DNA of 64,000 nucleotides from Margaritispora aquatica (Eukaryota > Ascomycota > Leotiomycetes > Helotiales > Discinellaceae): NCBI GenBank assembly GCA_007644065.1, contig VJWN01000008.1, positions 1,056,411 to 1,120,410 of the forward strand. Reading direction: 5' to 3'. The position numbers were made by a program, and so were the translations under genes. Shown piece after piece: positions 12,201-23,450 of this stretch. Positions within the stretch are counted from its first letter, which is position 1. Every line of letters begins with the position of its first letter. Under the pieces are notes generated by a model. That model searched no databases. It saw only the letters and a program-made list of their open reading frames with translations, and was not told the DNA's origin.

Positions 12201-14580
12201 ATCTCTACCTCAAAGCACAGCTTCACAATCTCATTGTGGCCCATCTCATGCTGCATCGCGGGCAATCATGCTGGCCGTTATCTACACCCAGAGCAGAGAA
12301 TTTTGGGTGAATTACTTTCCCTAAAGGACATGGTACCTACAATTGCAAGCAAGGAAGTTGAAGCGCCATAGCCTCACATATTTGTCTTCCTCTTACGGTG
12401 CTTGAAGATGAGCGACACGCTGGGAATACGGTACTATCAAACTCACCTGATTATTTTCACCAAGGATAGAGGTGGCTGTGGTCGAGGCATGGATGTTTGC
12501 AATCATTCCGAACATATGCCGTACTGAAGGATGTCTTACACAGGGGGCGTCTCCATAACCAGGAACCGATATGCATGGATTTATTCCAGCTTATCTCTTC
12601 CGGTTAAAATTTTGGAAGGCAGAGAGAAATATATGCCTCAAACTCCACGAAATTATCTCTCTTGCCTTTACTTGCAGGAAAACTTCCGATTTCGAGATTT
12701 CGAAACTCCAAAGCAAAGACAGGGGGAATTGGATGATCGACAGAGGGTGGAGTAGCTGCTCTTGTTTTGGGCAACTGACAGGCCATCATGGGAATTTGCT
12801 CGGGCTTTCCGAGAATGCCATGGTACATTTGTAAACCGAACCGAAATTTGCGAATGCGGTCTCGTACAGCCTTTCTCTAACTATAGTAATTGTCAATGAA
12901 CGGCATATTCCATCGTACTTGCTATCTACATGATACCGACAGCTAAATGTTTTTGATAAGCAAAATGTCTCAAAATCGCCATGAGCATACAATCTATTGT
13001 CCGCTAATTGATCGAAAATCCCATCCAGAAGGTCTGTGAACCATCCACCTCATCCTGGTATACCAGGTCTTCATATGCCTTGCGGTGTTTGATGGCTCCG
13101 TCCACCATGCTTTGCATCGCGGAGAGAACCCACCTTGGCATTGTAAATGTCGGGCTTACGGAGGGTCATGTCATCAATTTCGGGAACCCCAATTCCTCTC
13201 CCCGTCTAACAGTGTTTGTACAGCTTTGGAAGTTCAGTCACAGGATGAATGCAAAGCCAAAGACCAATTTAAAAGATGTTATGAGTAAAATTTCTCATGT
13301 AACATGCGCGGCATAGCAACGGGATTACTCTGCATATGATATATCCCTCTGAGTAATGTGGTGCTGTGAGACATCTAAAGCTACATACATATGCTTGTGT
13401 ATCAGACCAACTACTAAGGCTAGTTTGTTGTGGTATTCAGAGTTACATACCTCCGTACTAACCAGGAAATTAGTCTCACGAACGTCCTTACTATTTCCTA
13501 ACTAGCACAGAGCACGAAAGCTCCTAGCAGGACACTAAGAGTACTAGGAGCTTTTCTACTCCTTACATCATTGGCTAAATCGGGGAACTACTTCAACATC
13601 GTCGGTGATTTTGACTACTACTACACTTCATTTGTTATCAAAGTGAGCTATGGATCTCGCCCCAGGAGTAGTCTCGTGGTCATGGGCGTGGTGTGTTAGT
13701 GCTTCCCAGCTGGTAGTCATATCAATGCTCTTCACCATCTCTCCCACGACAGAGCTGATGAGAAATCGGCCCCGATTGGTCTCATCATAGAAGACGACCA
13801 AGGGTTCTCAGATTTAGTGCTCAAGTATTTTGGCAGTGACTTTATCACTTGGTTCTTTTCCATTTTTCTACGGAAAAGATGCATCATTTCAGTCTATGTC
13901 GCGTGGCTTCCTTAGCTAGCTAGTACTGGATCTTATTTTTGCAAGTTGTCGTACTCCCTCAACAGCAGCTCAACCGCTCGCTCCTAGGCAGGGCAAAGAA
14001 GGTCGTTGACTTCCATGGGGAAGCACACAAGGCTCATTTTCATCACCATCCCGGGCCGAGAGCACAGACAGACTAGTCTGTCCCTTATACGGCACTACTG
14101 GACGTAAACACGGTACTCGATTAGCCTTAGCTTGGGCTTTCGGCCGGAGCTCACTTCTGCCATGGGATCTTATGTATGTTCCTTGTTCCTTGCCCTCTTA
14201 GTGCTCTCTAGTTAACGATTCAAAGGTGTGTTCCCTGAAGTATGGTCCACATTTTCTAGAATCTTTTCCCATTCATGATTTCACCTTCCAGGCACTACCA
14301 GTTCCCACTTCAACGGCTTACCGTAGGAGCGTATAAGTGGTCCAAGCAAATCCAAGAGCATACCCATCCCTGTATCAGCAAGTATGGACTGTGGACCAAC
14401 GAACAAGGCCCTGTCTGGACTTGCTTGCAACCACTTCCAAGAGTTGATTAGCTTCCAGTTTCTACTGCCACTCGCCAAGCTAAGAAAGTGGCCCATTTTG
14501 GCGTTCGCTGAATCGCTGGATGCGAATTAACTAGGGAAGACCCCCTCACCTTCTCAACCACACTTCATCTTCACCCATAA
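9299..14580. other. Gene-free 5.3 kb region upstream of WOPR gene
   Basis: No reading frame here exceeds about 105 codons, none resembles a known family, and I could not assemble spliced exons on either strand. One minus-strand frame (14496-14281, 71 codons) looks faintly protein-like but has no recognisable domain. No transposase, reverse transcriptase, LTR or tRNA is visible. Together with the following leader it forms a 6.3 kb non-coding block in front of the WOPR regulator, so it may be an extended regulatory region or hold non-coding transcripts; that is inference from position. Confidence 0.55.
13517..13554. repeat. Perfect 11-bp inverted repeat (hairpin)
   Basis: AAAGCTCCTAG at 13517-13527 is repeated in inverse as CTAGGAGCTTT at 13544-13554 around a 16-nt spacer. 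It could form a stem-loop. It lies in the gene-free region and does not flank any recognisable element, so a mobile-element origin is not shown. Confidence 0.6.
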
Positions 14581-15622
14581 CCCTTCACAGATTCACTTTG
14601 TGCACCAGGGTTGACGATTATTATCATCTCCCCCGCATCCCTGGTGCTCCATATCAATCACAGTGTTGCAAGAAGCTCCAGGAGACTCATTGCTGTCGTC
14701 CTTCAAAAGCCATCCTGCTGCGCCATCGAGCTTGCGTTCTCATGGAATCCTCTTCCTACGCATACCTCACCTATTGGCATTTGCATGGCCCAAGATCACA
14801 ATTTCGATACCCTTCAACAGTCTCATCCCATTCTTCAGTGCCATCTGATTCCGAGCGGACAACCCTCACAGATTTCGCGAGACTTTGAAAGCTTCACCAC
14901 TTCAATATTTTGTCGCAGGAATCTGTTGGAGTAATTCTTGGGCTCAAAGAGGTTACAAAGGGATATTCCCAGACACCCAGACAACTCAACCCCCAAACGA
15001 CTGTGCGAATTCGATCTTTGCCAAGTCAAATCTAGCAGCACAAAACCAAACCCGCGCTCACGTCCATACCCCTGCATCAACCGGGACTCAGACCAAGTGG
15101 CTTCCGCATTGCATCCAAAACTACCGCGAGAGCTCACTTTCCTCCTTTGTGCTTGGGTGTTTATGTACGTGTGTGCATCTAGTGCTTGCTTTGGCTCTAG
15201 ATCTTGGACTTGGACTTGGACGTTGACCTGGATGCTCTTTTCCTCAACTGCACGGCCGAAACAACCTTAGGCTCATCCCTTCTCCTCCTCCGTCTCCACC
15301 TCACTCCCCAGCCCAGCGAACGAATTCGCGAAGCATAAGGCATAAAGTGTCTTCTCCACGTCTTATACGATATCAGCCTCCCGCACGCCGACGCCTTGTC
15401 CAGCGATCCGAACCTGCCTGTTACTTCATCAGCTTTTCACAGTCTCGTCAATTGAAAGTTTGATAAAGTCCTCCTTACTTCCACCTACCGAAGTCTGGCT
15501 TACACTGTCCATTTACTTTCCTTTTCAGGGTTCACCTCAAGCATCGTCTGATGACATACTTCCTTCATACTACAACTCAACTTCCACTGTCATAAACAAG
15601 CTGATCAATTTCAATACAAGCA
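14581..15622 (+). promoter_or_regulatory. Putative long 5' leader of WOPR gene with upstream ORFs
   Basis: The kilobase before the WOPR start codon is pyrimidine-rich on the plus strand and lacks a coding frame of its own. It contains short ATG-initiated ORFs, for example 14742-14888 (48 codons). Orthologous WOPR regulators are known to have long promoters and leaders, so this is best read as promoter plus 5' UTR with possible translational control. The transcription start and any leader introns cannot be placed from sequence alone. Confidence 0.4.
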
Positions 15623-16993
15623 ATGGCCTCAGCATCTCCATTATCGCCAACCTTCTATGGTCATATTGCATCGACACAAGATGCTCTCCTACTCTTCGAA
15701 GCTTGTCTTAGCGGCTCTCTGAATCATGTTGCTCGTCGCCCCCATGATCGAGAGCGACCTTCGTTGATCAAGAGTGGGAATGTATTCATTTACGAAGAAC
15801 ACTCTTCTGGAATTAAACGATGGACTGATGGCGTTCCGTGGAGTCCGAGTCGCATTTTGGGAAATTTCCTTGTCTACAGAGAGCTCGAACGTCCTTTCCC
15901 ACCTGGCGAGAAGAAGAGGGCAATGAAGAGGAGCAAGAGATCACCGGGAATTAGCAAACAGGAGACCTTCGGGTCAAATTCTGGCCTCACTGGCGGTTAT
16001 ACATCACCAGTTCAGTCCACAACTTTTGATTCCCCGGGTTCAAATTCTCTAAGCAAGGAAACCGAGCGCTCCTTGATCGGTTCGCTTATTGATTCTTACG
16101 GGTTCAAGGAGGAAGGACTTGTCAAGAAAACAGTCAGTGTTACAGTTGGCGGAATCTCTCATCACTTGGTCTCTTACTACACCGTGGCAGATGTGATGAA
16201 TAGCAAATTTACCACCCCGTCGAAAGATGGTCGCTTCCAACACATCACAGTCCGTCCAGATCTCCTCACAAAACAAAATTTCAGAACGCCCATTGACGAA
16301 ATCGACTCAATGGATCGCATGGATGAGAGATCAGTGTACGCCAGTTATCCATATCCACGCAGTGGATATGAAATGACGAATCAGACAATCTCCCACCGAC
16401 CAATGTCTCTTCCAACACCTCCAATGACCTATGGCTCAGGGTCAAGTATTTACAGTGGTTATGGTATTAGTCCTCATTCTGCATCATACGACAGCCTGCC
16501 ACAGAGTGCACCAAATAGTGCATATAGCAGTCACTTTGCCCCATCGCCAGGACTTTATCCAGCTCCCAAACAAGAGGGTTATGATATGGGAGGGTACAGA
16601 CAGCAGCGATACAATTCTGTTATTGGTATTGGATCAGATGGATCACGATCTCAGATGCCACCCGTGAGTACAAGTTTCGCGAGAAGGCCATCAAACTATG
16701 AAAGTGGTTCTATGGATTCCGGCTTGTCCGGCATGTCGTCATCATCCTCTGAGTCGAAGATTACAAATGACTCTGGGTATGCATCCCAGGGGTTTTATGG
16801 CGCCAGTGTTCGCGATCCCAACTCATCCCAAACCTACACACCTCATAGGTCTCTGCCAACTCCTACGCAACAGTCATTTGATAGGCCACCTCAATCATAT
16901 TCGTCTGCAGAGAATTCGTGGAATTTAGGAAGCGCCCCCTCAGGTCATAACCATTACATATCCCCTCAATGGGCTGGGACGGGCTCTTCTTAA
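15623..16993 (+). CDS. WOPR-domain transcriptional regulator (Reg1/Sge1/Ryp1 type)
   Basis: Sequence-specific DNA-binding master regulator of the Gti1/Pac2 family (Wor1, Ryp1, Sge1, Reg1), which controls morphological switching, conidiation and expression of secreted virulence factors in other fungi. Single exon, 456 residues. The start (MASASPLSPTFYGHIAST) matches the usual N-terminus. WOPRa spans about residues 8-105 and includes RRPHDRERPSLIKSGNVFIY and GIKRWTDGVPWSPSRILGNF; a basic stretch KKRAMKRSKRS follows. WOPRb runs about residues 144-215 (SKETERSLIGSLIDSYGF, then KKTVSV and LVSYYTVADV). The C-terminal half is Ser/Tyr/Gln/Pro-rich and low in complexity, as in the family, and is probably an activation region. 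The conserved basic core and length make this call very secure; which paralogue (Reg1/Sge1 rather than Pac2) is inferred from the N-terminal sequence. Confidence 0.95.
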   Translation: MASASPLSPTFYGHIASTQDALLLFEACLSGSLNHVARRPHDRERPSLIKSGNVFIYEEHSSGIKRWTDGVPWSPSRILGNFLVYRELERPFPPGEKKRAMKRSKRSPGISKQETFGSNSGLTGGYTSPVQSTTFDSPGSNSLSKETERSLIGSLIDSYGFKEEGLVKKTVSVTVGGISHHLVSYYTVADVMNSKFTTPSKDGRFQHITVRPDLLTKQNFRTPIDEIDSMDRMDERSVYASYPYPRSGYEMTNQTISHRPMSLPTPPMTYGSGSSIYSGYGISPHSASYDSLPQSAPNSAYSSHFAPSPGLYPAPKQEGYDMGGYRQQRYNSVIGIGSDGSRSQMPPVSTSFARRPSNYESGSMDSGLSGMSSSSSESKITNDSGYASQGFYGASVRDPNSSQTYTPHRSLPTPTQQSFDRPPQSYSSAENSWNLGSAPSGHNHYISPQWAGTGSS

Positions 16994-18266
16994 TGGCACA
17001 CTTCGAAGTTCGCGGCACCAAAAAAGTAACAGTATTTACGAATCTCATTCTTCGCTTGTCACAGCATAAGGTTTGAATAGCCAAATCCGGGGGTTTGTGT
17101 TTGGTTAGGCGCACTTGGGGTGGGATTCTATTCTTTGGGTGTACCTATCTGGACCAGTCGGCAGCTGGTACCAGTAGCATTCGTTTCTGTGATTGAGCAT
17201 TCACCTTTTAGGTCGATTAAGGATGGATTCTGCCATTCAGTGCTCATGATGACCACATGTATTTATTTAATGTACTTTTTAAGCAGCGAAATGGATAACA
17301 AGCGATTGTTATTTATCAAATGACCTAGACACCAAACAATATCATGTTCATCCTATATCAGCACCTCCAGCTTGGAATATGGCTATTCAAACTGGCGTGT
17401 CATATTTACCTAATTTGCCAAATGAACTAATATGTGGCGAGGGGCTGAAAAGTAGTATTGGAGCACGGTTAACACTTTGTTCCTAAGTTTCTGCCAGCTG
17501 GAAACGAGGGCTAAAGTATCCGTACCCAGCAGGATTCCAGTCGAGACGCTAGTGATCGTGAATTGGGCATCAATTGTCAATAGAGGCCGAGGTTCCTCAA
17601 TCAAACAGAACCTCGAGAATGATTGAGCACAGATCACATCAGATGGTGTTTAAATCTGCAGGTTAGGTTCTGCAATATCCAAAAACGGTAGGAAGCATAG
17701 AAACAAGAACTACAACAGAAAGAATTAAAGTTAAGCTCTGTTCCCCATCAACTTTCGTGAAGCGTGTAGGGTTTGTCCCCCAGTTGTCTCGTGACGCCAT
17801 TCAAGTCAAAGACTGGAGGTCGATGCACGACCGGTAGGGTTTATAGGGATTGTGGAGAATTTCTCGATCTAGGTTTTGTGGCCGAAACTCAATCTTGTTC
17901 CGGACTTGAAGACTTACCTCTTCTGGTGTGTCCTCCGAAGTACGTGCCAAAGTCTGTCGTGCCCGAAGCCAACGACCAAGCTGGTCTGTTCGTCTGGACA
18001 CCAAAAGCTTGGACTGGTTCAAGCGTCCGACATCCAAAGACGGTCCTTTTTTCCTAGTGTCGTTTTGGGATTTTGTAGTAAAGTTGTGGACCAAAGTTAA
18101 TCTCTCGCAAGATCCGATACATTGATTGACGCAGCTCAACAGCCGCGCGGCTACCATTTCTCGCTTAAATCAAGCCCCGTCCCCTTTTCATTCGTTGTCG
18201 AGCGACCTCTCTTCACTTTCCTTGGAACTTGATTGAAACCACACCTCCATCTCAACACAGGATGCC
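16994..18266. other. Intergenic region between WOPR and cardiolipin synthase
   Basis: The 1.3 kb between two plus-strand genes holds the WOPR 3' UTR and the promoter of the cardiolipin synthase. Overlapping short frames at 17773-18157 on both strands show no family resemblance and look like chance. No repeat or RNA gene is seen. Confidence 0.5.
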
Positions 18267-19671
18267 ATGGCTTTGAAGCACTTTTTACGACCAACTCCCT
18301 GCTCGAGATGGATAAGGGAAGCTTGCACTTCGACCGCTGCCTCTGACTCAAAATTCATGCCGCTGCTGATATCAACATCAAGTCTACGGAGAAGTCCTTG
18401 CCAAGTACCAAGATCCTCATTATGGACCTGGTCCCGGAACAGGAGTCTGGAGCGAACGGGTTCAATGTATGAAGTGCCCAGCAGCGTACAAGAAGCTGTG
18501 ACGAATCCGATAATGACTTCAGTAGAACTCAACCGAAACTTGCGAGGAGAGAGGACAAGGGATTCCCTTTCTCAACAACCAGGCAAGTTGCTATCGGAAA
18601 CAGGTACGCATAAGGCTTGACCTCCGTTGTCACTGTCACGACTCGGGACGATCCTCTTCGGAGAGCTTTGTAATGCCCAACTTCATGCGGGCAATCCAAA
18701 ACTCCGACAGCCCGATCGACACGTGATAGAAGAATTTGCTCCTTCTAGATTGGTTACTGACATGTAGCAGTTCAACAGAGCCAAAGAAGCCATTGCTCAA
18801 GGCTCTCAAGCAACTTACTCCTCATGAGAATATTTACACCATACCCAATATCCTCACCTTCTCCAGACTTATCGCTGCACCAGTTGTTGGCTACCTTGTT
18901 CTGCACGACCACCATGCATGGGCCTTTGGGCTCTTCGCCTATGCTGGTATCACGGATCTTGTTGATGGATGGATAGCAAGAAAGTGGAACTTGCAGACGG
19001 TAGTTGGGACTGTCATTGATCCCATGGCAGACAAGACGTTGATGACAATTTTGACTGTTTGTCTTGCTGTGAAAGGAGCCTTACCAGGTTTGTTTCTCTC
19101 TTCCATATTTGGGGCCTGTACTGATCAAGGGACAGTCTGGCTAGCGGTCATTATTCTTGGTCGCGATATTGGTCTGGCCATCACCGCGATATACTATCGA
19201 TGGATCTCACTCCCTCCACCAAAGACATTCACACGATATTGGGACTTCTCTCTTCCATCAGCTGAGGTTCACCCAACAACAATCAGCAAATATAACACGG
19301 CGTTGCAATTGGCTTTGATTGGGGCCACGACAGCAATGCCACTCGTGACAGTGGATGTTACGACTGCTATGACGGTCATGCAGTAAGTTGATTTTCCATC
19401 CTTTGTGCTGTGCTACTCTTCATTTCTGCCATCTGTCACAATCAATCCGAGTTTGTTTCTTTCTTTGTTGTCCTCTTTTCACTTATACCCTCATCTTTCA
19501 CAACCTGCTTTATGAAGAATGGTGCTGATAACCTCTAGATATCTAGTGGCAACAACAACAGTTTGGAGTGGCGCTTCGTACATATACACGAAAGACGCTG
19601 TAAAGATATTGAATCAAGACAGTTTAAAGAAGAGCGGTTCTAAAAATAAGAGCGAAGATACCAAAGCATGA
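18267..19671 (+). CDS. CRD1: Cardiolipin synthase, mitochondrial
   Basis: Inner-membrane enzyme that joins CDP-diacylglycerol and phosphatidylglycerol to make cardiolipin. The N-terminus (MALKHFLRPTPCSRWIREAC) is basic and Ser/Thr-rich, as expected for mitochondrial import. The CDP-alcohol phosphotransferase signature D-x2-DG-x2-AR-x8-G-x3-D-x3-D is exact: DLVDGWIARK through VIDPMADK, at about residues 129-154. Several hydrophobic helices follow. Preferred exons are 18267-18466, 18771-19087, 19136-19382 and 19539-19671, giving 298 residues. The first junction is uncertain: donor GTATGA at 18467 with the acceptor at 18770 keeps frame, whereas the stronger-looking GTACGC at 18604 does not. The second intron (19088-19135) is 48 nt with no stop, so its retention would insert 16 residues. 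Confidence 0.88.
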
Positions 19672-21173
19672 ACAACGGCGTCGTTGGAAATTCTGTACCA
19701 TTATCATGTAAAAATAAACAAAGGCAATGGAGTCTCAATCAACATCATAATCATCGATATTTGGCTGTGCCTGCATGCAGGTCTTTGCTTTGATGTGCCT
19801 TGCTTCGAACCCAGCTCTCTTTGTTCTCTACTGTTCTGCAGTCTTGCTCCTGGTCAGTGCCACCTCTCATTATTGCCACCTCGATGGGGAGGATGCCAGA
19901 TACTCTCAAACTGGAGCCATCACATAATATAGAACCTAGAAATTTGTAGCAACAAAATCACATGATCATATCTCGAACGTGTTTAGAGACCTTAATCCAT
20001 CGTTCGGAAGTAGCATGCCTCCTATCAGAGAATCCGTGTTCATTGCATTGTCTGAATTATCACATTACGTTCAAGTTATGTTCAGTATTAATGATGAAGG
20101 TCTCACGAACTGTCTCCAAATAGTTGGCAATACCTGCCAGAATGGGATGAATCTCTATAGCGAACTAGAAATGACATGACTGCTATTCCCTTGGAAATCC
20201 TAATAAACAGGATGATTCGTAGTCCGTTATATTGGTTGTGATGAAGTCGAAGCTTATCCAAAAATACCACGCACAACACTGCGAATCTTCTATTGAGTAC
20301 CATCGCAAATCAAGGCACAATCCACATAAAACTAAAGTATCTCCTCGAATCTCTCTACTGATTTTTAGAACATTCATGACCTCTATGCAATATCGTTGGA
20401 TGATGTTCGTTGGGCTTTTGGTTTCGCGCACTATACATCAAGCAAGCGTTCTATGCCACAAAAACTTGAAGGAAGCAAACGATTCTGGTTTCAAAGACCT
20501 TTTGCAGTGCTTGAATGATTGGGCTTGGGTGGTATTTTTTTATTACATAAGTGTTTACTTTCAATTTCGGGTGCTGAATGCTCAAAAGTTGCGCTTCCTG
20601 GTGTCCACTATACACAAAATATCAGCTGTACCCGACTCTCGTCAAATTATTGCGAGTCTTTTTAACATAGTCAAACGTGAATTCTAAGCTCTAAAGCAAG
20701 ATTCATTTTGAGAGAGCATCCATTTGCTCATCTGGTTACACTGCTCAGAAACACGACTCAACGGGGGTTCAAAGCTGACCCCTATCAAACAACCGTTTTT
20801 CGGGCAAATCATTCGCAATGATATACCTACGGAATGTTTTGTAACATAATAGACGTATAAAATCCGATCCTGACGTTCTCAGAGGAGCTATTAGTGTCCA
20901 TCATCCTTTTGTGGATTAAGACAGATGAAGAGAATTAAATGAACTTTGCCGTGTAGATATAGATTTTGGACAAGAAAATTTGATTATAAGATAGATCTTA
21001 CTATATGAGAACGAGCTAACTTGCCATGATTAAAGATATAGCAAGTCTTCTTTGCTATAGCGCAGGTTTAAAGAAAAAGGTCCCTATTTACCAAATTTCT
21101 CTGTATGAAAGCACACCTAACACCACGATAACCCAATATATTTACATCCTTGCATGCAATGATCGCCTGCTCA
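19672..21173. other. AT-rich intergenic region, no convincing gene
   Basis: Convergent 3' region between cardiolipin synthase and the small secreted protein gene. One frame on the plus strand (ATG at 20241, ending 20687, 148 codons) is open but has no family resemblance, and I see no splice extension. The last 500 nt are notably AT-rich. No repeat family or RNA gene is visible. Confidence 0.5.
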
Positions 21174-21848
21174 TTACATTGGAGTGACCATTGCCGCAAA
21201 GGCATCGTCAATAGAATTGCCCAAAGAGACACCAGTTGGTTCAACCTGTCGATCCTTTAATCTCTCTTCCGACCCCCTCACACTCATCGCTCCTACACCT
21301 CCTTCGCTCATTATCTCACCTTGCCTAGCCCTTCCCTCATCTCTAACCACATAACAAGTCCACTTCTTGAATGCCGCACCATAAAACCTCCAACCCCCTT
21401 GTCCATTCCGTTCTGAGACGCCTTTACAGGAGGGCAATCGCACGTTATCTGGAGTAATGATGCAGTCCAAAAATCTCGAACCACTCCATGTTACATATGC
21501 TTGTTCCTTGAAATAGTCGTGTATCTTGAGACCCTCCATGCCATGAAGGGAGAATTCGGCATCGCTCGATGCATCCGCACCTCGAGAACACCATTCTTGG
21601 GGGTCATTATCGGCAGACGGGATCCAGGCCAGGAAGTTCATGGCTGGTGGGAAGAAGACCTAGATCAAACGAATCAGTCAGATCGTCTACAAGTATGGAA
21701 TTCGGAGATGACAGAAGAACTGTAGACTTACATCGCCTAGGTACATAGGTAAGTCACCTTTCAGGACTTCGATGGGAATTTCTGACGAAGGCACATCTGA
21801 AGAGTATGCCAAAGGTAACAGACAAAGCAGGAGGGTGAGGGGATACAT
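21174..21848 (-). CDS. Small secreted protein of unknown function
   Basis: I do not recognise a family. Two exons on the minus strand, 21848-21732 and 21659-21174, with a 72-nt GTAAGT...AG intron, give 200 residues. The start MYPLTLLLCLLPLAYSSDV is a clear signal peptide with a likely cut after YSS. The mature part is about 180 residues with four cysteines (in EWCSRG, RFLDCII, LPSCKG, WTCYVV), which could form two disulfides, and a mixed polar composition without membrane segments or a GPI signal. The C-terminal third is charged (EERLKDRQ). Size, secretion and cysteines fit the broad class of fungal small secreted proteins, some of which are effectors, but nothing here shows a role in infection. 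Confidence 0.72.
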
Positions 21849-22513
21849 TTTCGAAGTATTCGAAGAAATTACTGAAAATCCAGGAAATAGAGAAATACCA
21901 CCTACATAGCAACGAGAGGATTAGATATTCTTGAAAACTTTTAACAGAAACGTGTACTCAATTTTGTTTGACATTGTCGTCCCGAAATTCGGAACCAGAA
22001 GCGCCTTGAGCCTAATTGAGGTTCTTCCGTTGATGGAGAGTGGCTTTATCCGGAGAACAGGTTTGCAAGCGAAGCTATATGGAGACCTTTAGTGATATAA
22101 ACTTGTCATAAAGTGGTCTCTAGGGTTCTAGTAAGGAATGGTGCCTCTTGTGATGTTTGATACCAGAGATATTTTGACTTTGTTTACGTTTAAAGGAGGT
22201 GGAAGGAGATTGGCTGGCTTCGGTTAGTGTATGCATACCTTATTTCTACGACCACAGCCAACAACAAACTCTGACATGACATTGAGATATCACATCAATT
22301 CCATGAACGCATTAACGCAGTTATTCTCTTTAATCTGTCCCTAAGTCGGCGGCAGCGTTTGTTTCCTCTAATTTTCTTCGTTTCCGTGCTGTATGAAATT
22401 CTAGCAAACCAAGGTTTTCTATATACGGTAACCTTACATAAGAAAGTTCTTCCTTCATCCAGCTTCTTGACCAAATTCATCAACTGTCTCTGAGAAATAT
22501 ACACAAGTCCATC
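21849..22513. promoter_or_regulatory. Divergent promoter between secreted protein and acetyltransferase
   Basis: These 665 bp separate the start of the minus-strand secreted-protein gene from that of the plus-strand GNAT gene, so both promoters lie here. No TATA box or repeated motif stands out and no other coding frame is supported. Confidence 0.45.
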
Positions 22514-23146
22514 ATGCCCCTCATTCTACGCAAAGCAGTGGTCTCAGATGCTGCGGCATTGACTGATATCTACTTCTCCGCCTTCTCCCACGACGCTATC
22601 TCTCTCCTCGTTTTCCCCCGAGATGCAAAATCACGGGAATGGTGGTTCAACTCGGTAGTTGAAGAGATGGCAGATCCAAATTCCCACTTTGTCTGTATCG
22701 TTGATACCGATTCGCTTGACCAAAAGCTTGTTTCCTACAGCAAGTGGAATGGACCCGATACTCCTTTTAGTACAAATCTCCCTGCTTGGCCAGAGAGCAG
22801 TGACTCCGAATTAGCAAACTACTTCTTTGGAAACCTTCTCTCGAGACATGCGGAGATCATGAAGGACAGAAAGCATTGGTATTTAGAAGTTCTAGCAACG
22901 AGACAAGAGTATCAAGGGAAAGGAGCGGCAGGACAATTGTTAAGATGGGGTATGAAGAAGTCTGATGAAGCCGGTACAGAGACATATTTGGAAGCAAGTC
23001 CAGAAGGAACACCAATATATGAGCATTATGGATTCAAGGAGGTGGATAGGCTGGTCGTCGGTCTGACTGATAAAGGTGGAGGAATTCTTGCCGAGAGAGA
23101 ATTCATAGAGGTCTTCATGGTTCGGCCAATAACATCCAAAAACTAG
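22514..23146 (+). CDS. GNAT-family N-acetyltransferase
   Basis: Predicted acetyl-CoA-dependent N-acetyltransferase, substrate unknown. Intronless, 210 residues, starting MPLILRKAVVSDAAALTDIY, which is the usual beta-1/alpha-1 opening of GNAT proteins. Motif A is seen as LEVLATRQEYQGKGAAGQLL at about residues 122-141, where the Q/R-x-x-G-x-G/A loop (QGKGAA) binds the acetyl-CoA pyrophosphate. Motif B follows near LEASPEGTPIYEHYGFKEV. The length and the PxGxxxYxxxGF segment match a large group of uncharacterised fungal GNAT enzymes related to small-molecule acetyltransferases. Nothing in the neighbourhood suggests a pathway. Confidence 0.9.
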   Translation: MPLILRKAVVSDAAALTDIYFSAFSHDAISLLVFPRDAKSREWWFNSVVEEMADPNSHFVCIVDTDSLDQKLVSYSKWNGPDTPFSTNLPAWPESSDSELANYFFGNLLSRHAEIMKDRKHWYLEVLATRQEYQGKGAAGQLLRWGMKKSDEAGTETYLEASPEGTPIYEHYGFKEVDRLVVGLTDKGGGILAEREFIEVFMVRPITSKN

Positions 23147-23450
23147 AGCATCTAGAGATGATTCAAATAACGATGCACTCGACTTAGATGTGCTGATGTT
23201 CTACTTTCTCTTTTTAGTTGCTCACTTTACTGTTAATATTACCTCTTTATCAAACAATATCTACCTATCTAGCAATCATAGGAAGCATCGACACCTTCTC
23301 CTCATAGACTTCCTTGTATGCAGACTAATCAAGGACTCCTTCTCATCAACTCGGACTGTGTATGTAAATCACGTGATTAAAAGGTCAAGGACATCAGCCT
23401 TGTCCGTATTGCTAAAATCATAGCCCTCGAAGTGAAAATGCATCTTCGAT

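Noticed and set aside
14281..14496. Minus-strand 71-codon ORF with protein-like stretch ALFVGPQSILADTGMGMLLD
   Set aside because: No exon partner was found on either side and no family was recognised; it is mentioned only as a weak point in the gene-free block.
17773..18157. Overlapping ORFs of 94 to 118 codons on both strands
   Set aside because: They lack family resemblance and most lack a good start codon. They lie in the promoter region of CRD1 and shadow each other.
20241..20687. 148-codon plus-strand ORF in an AT-rich spacer
   Set aside because: No domain, signal peptide or splice extension was recognised. AT-rich regions can leave such frames open by chance, so it is not annotated as a gene.
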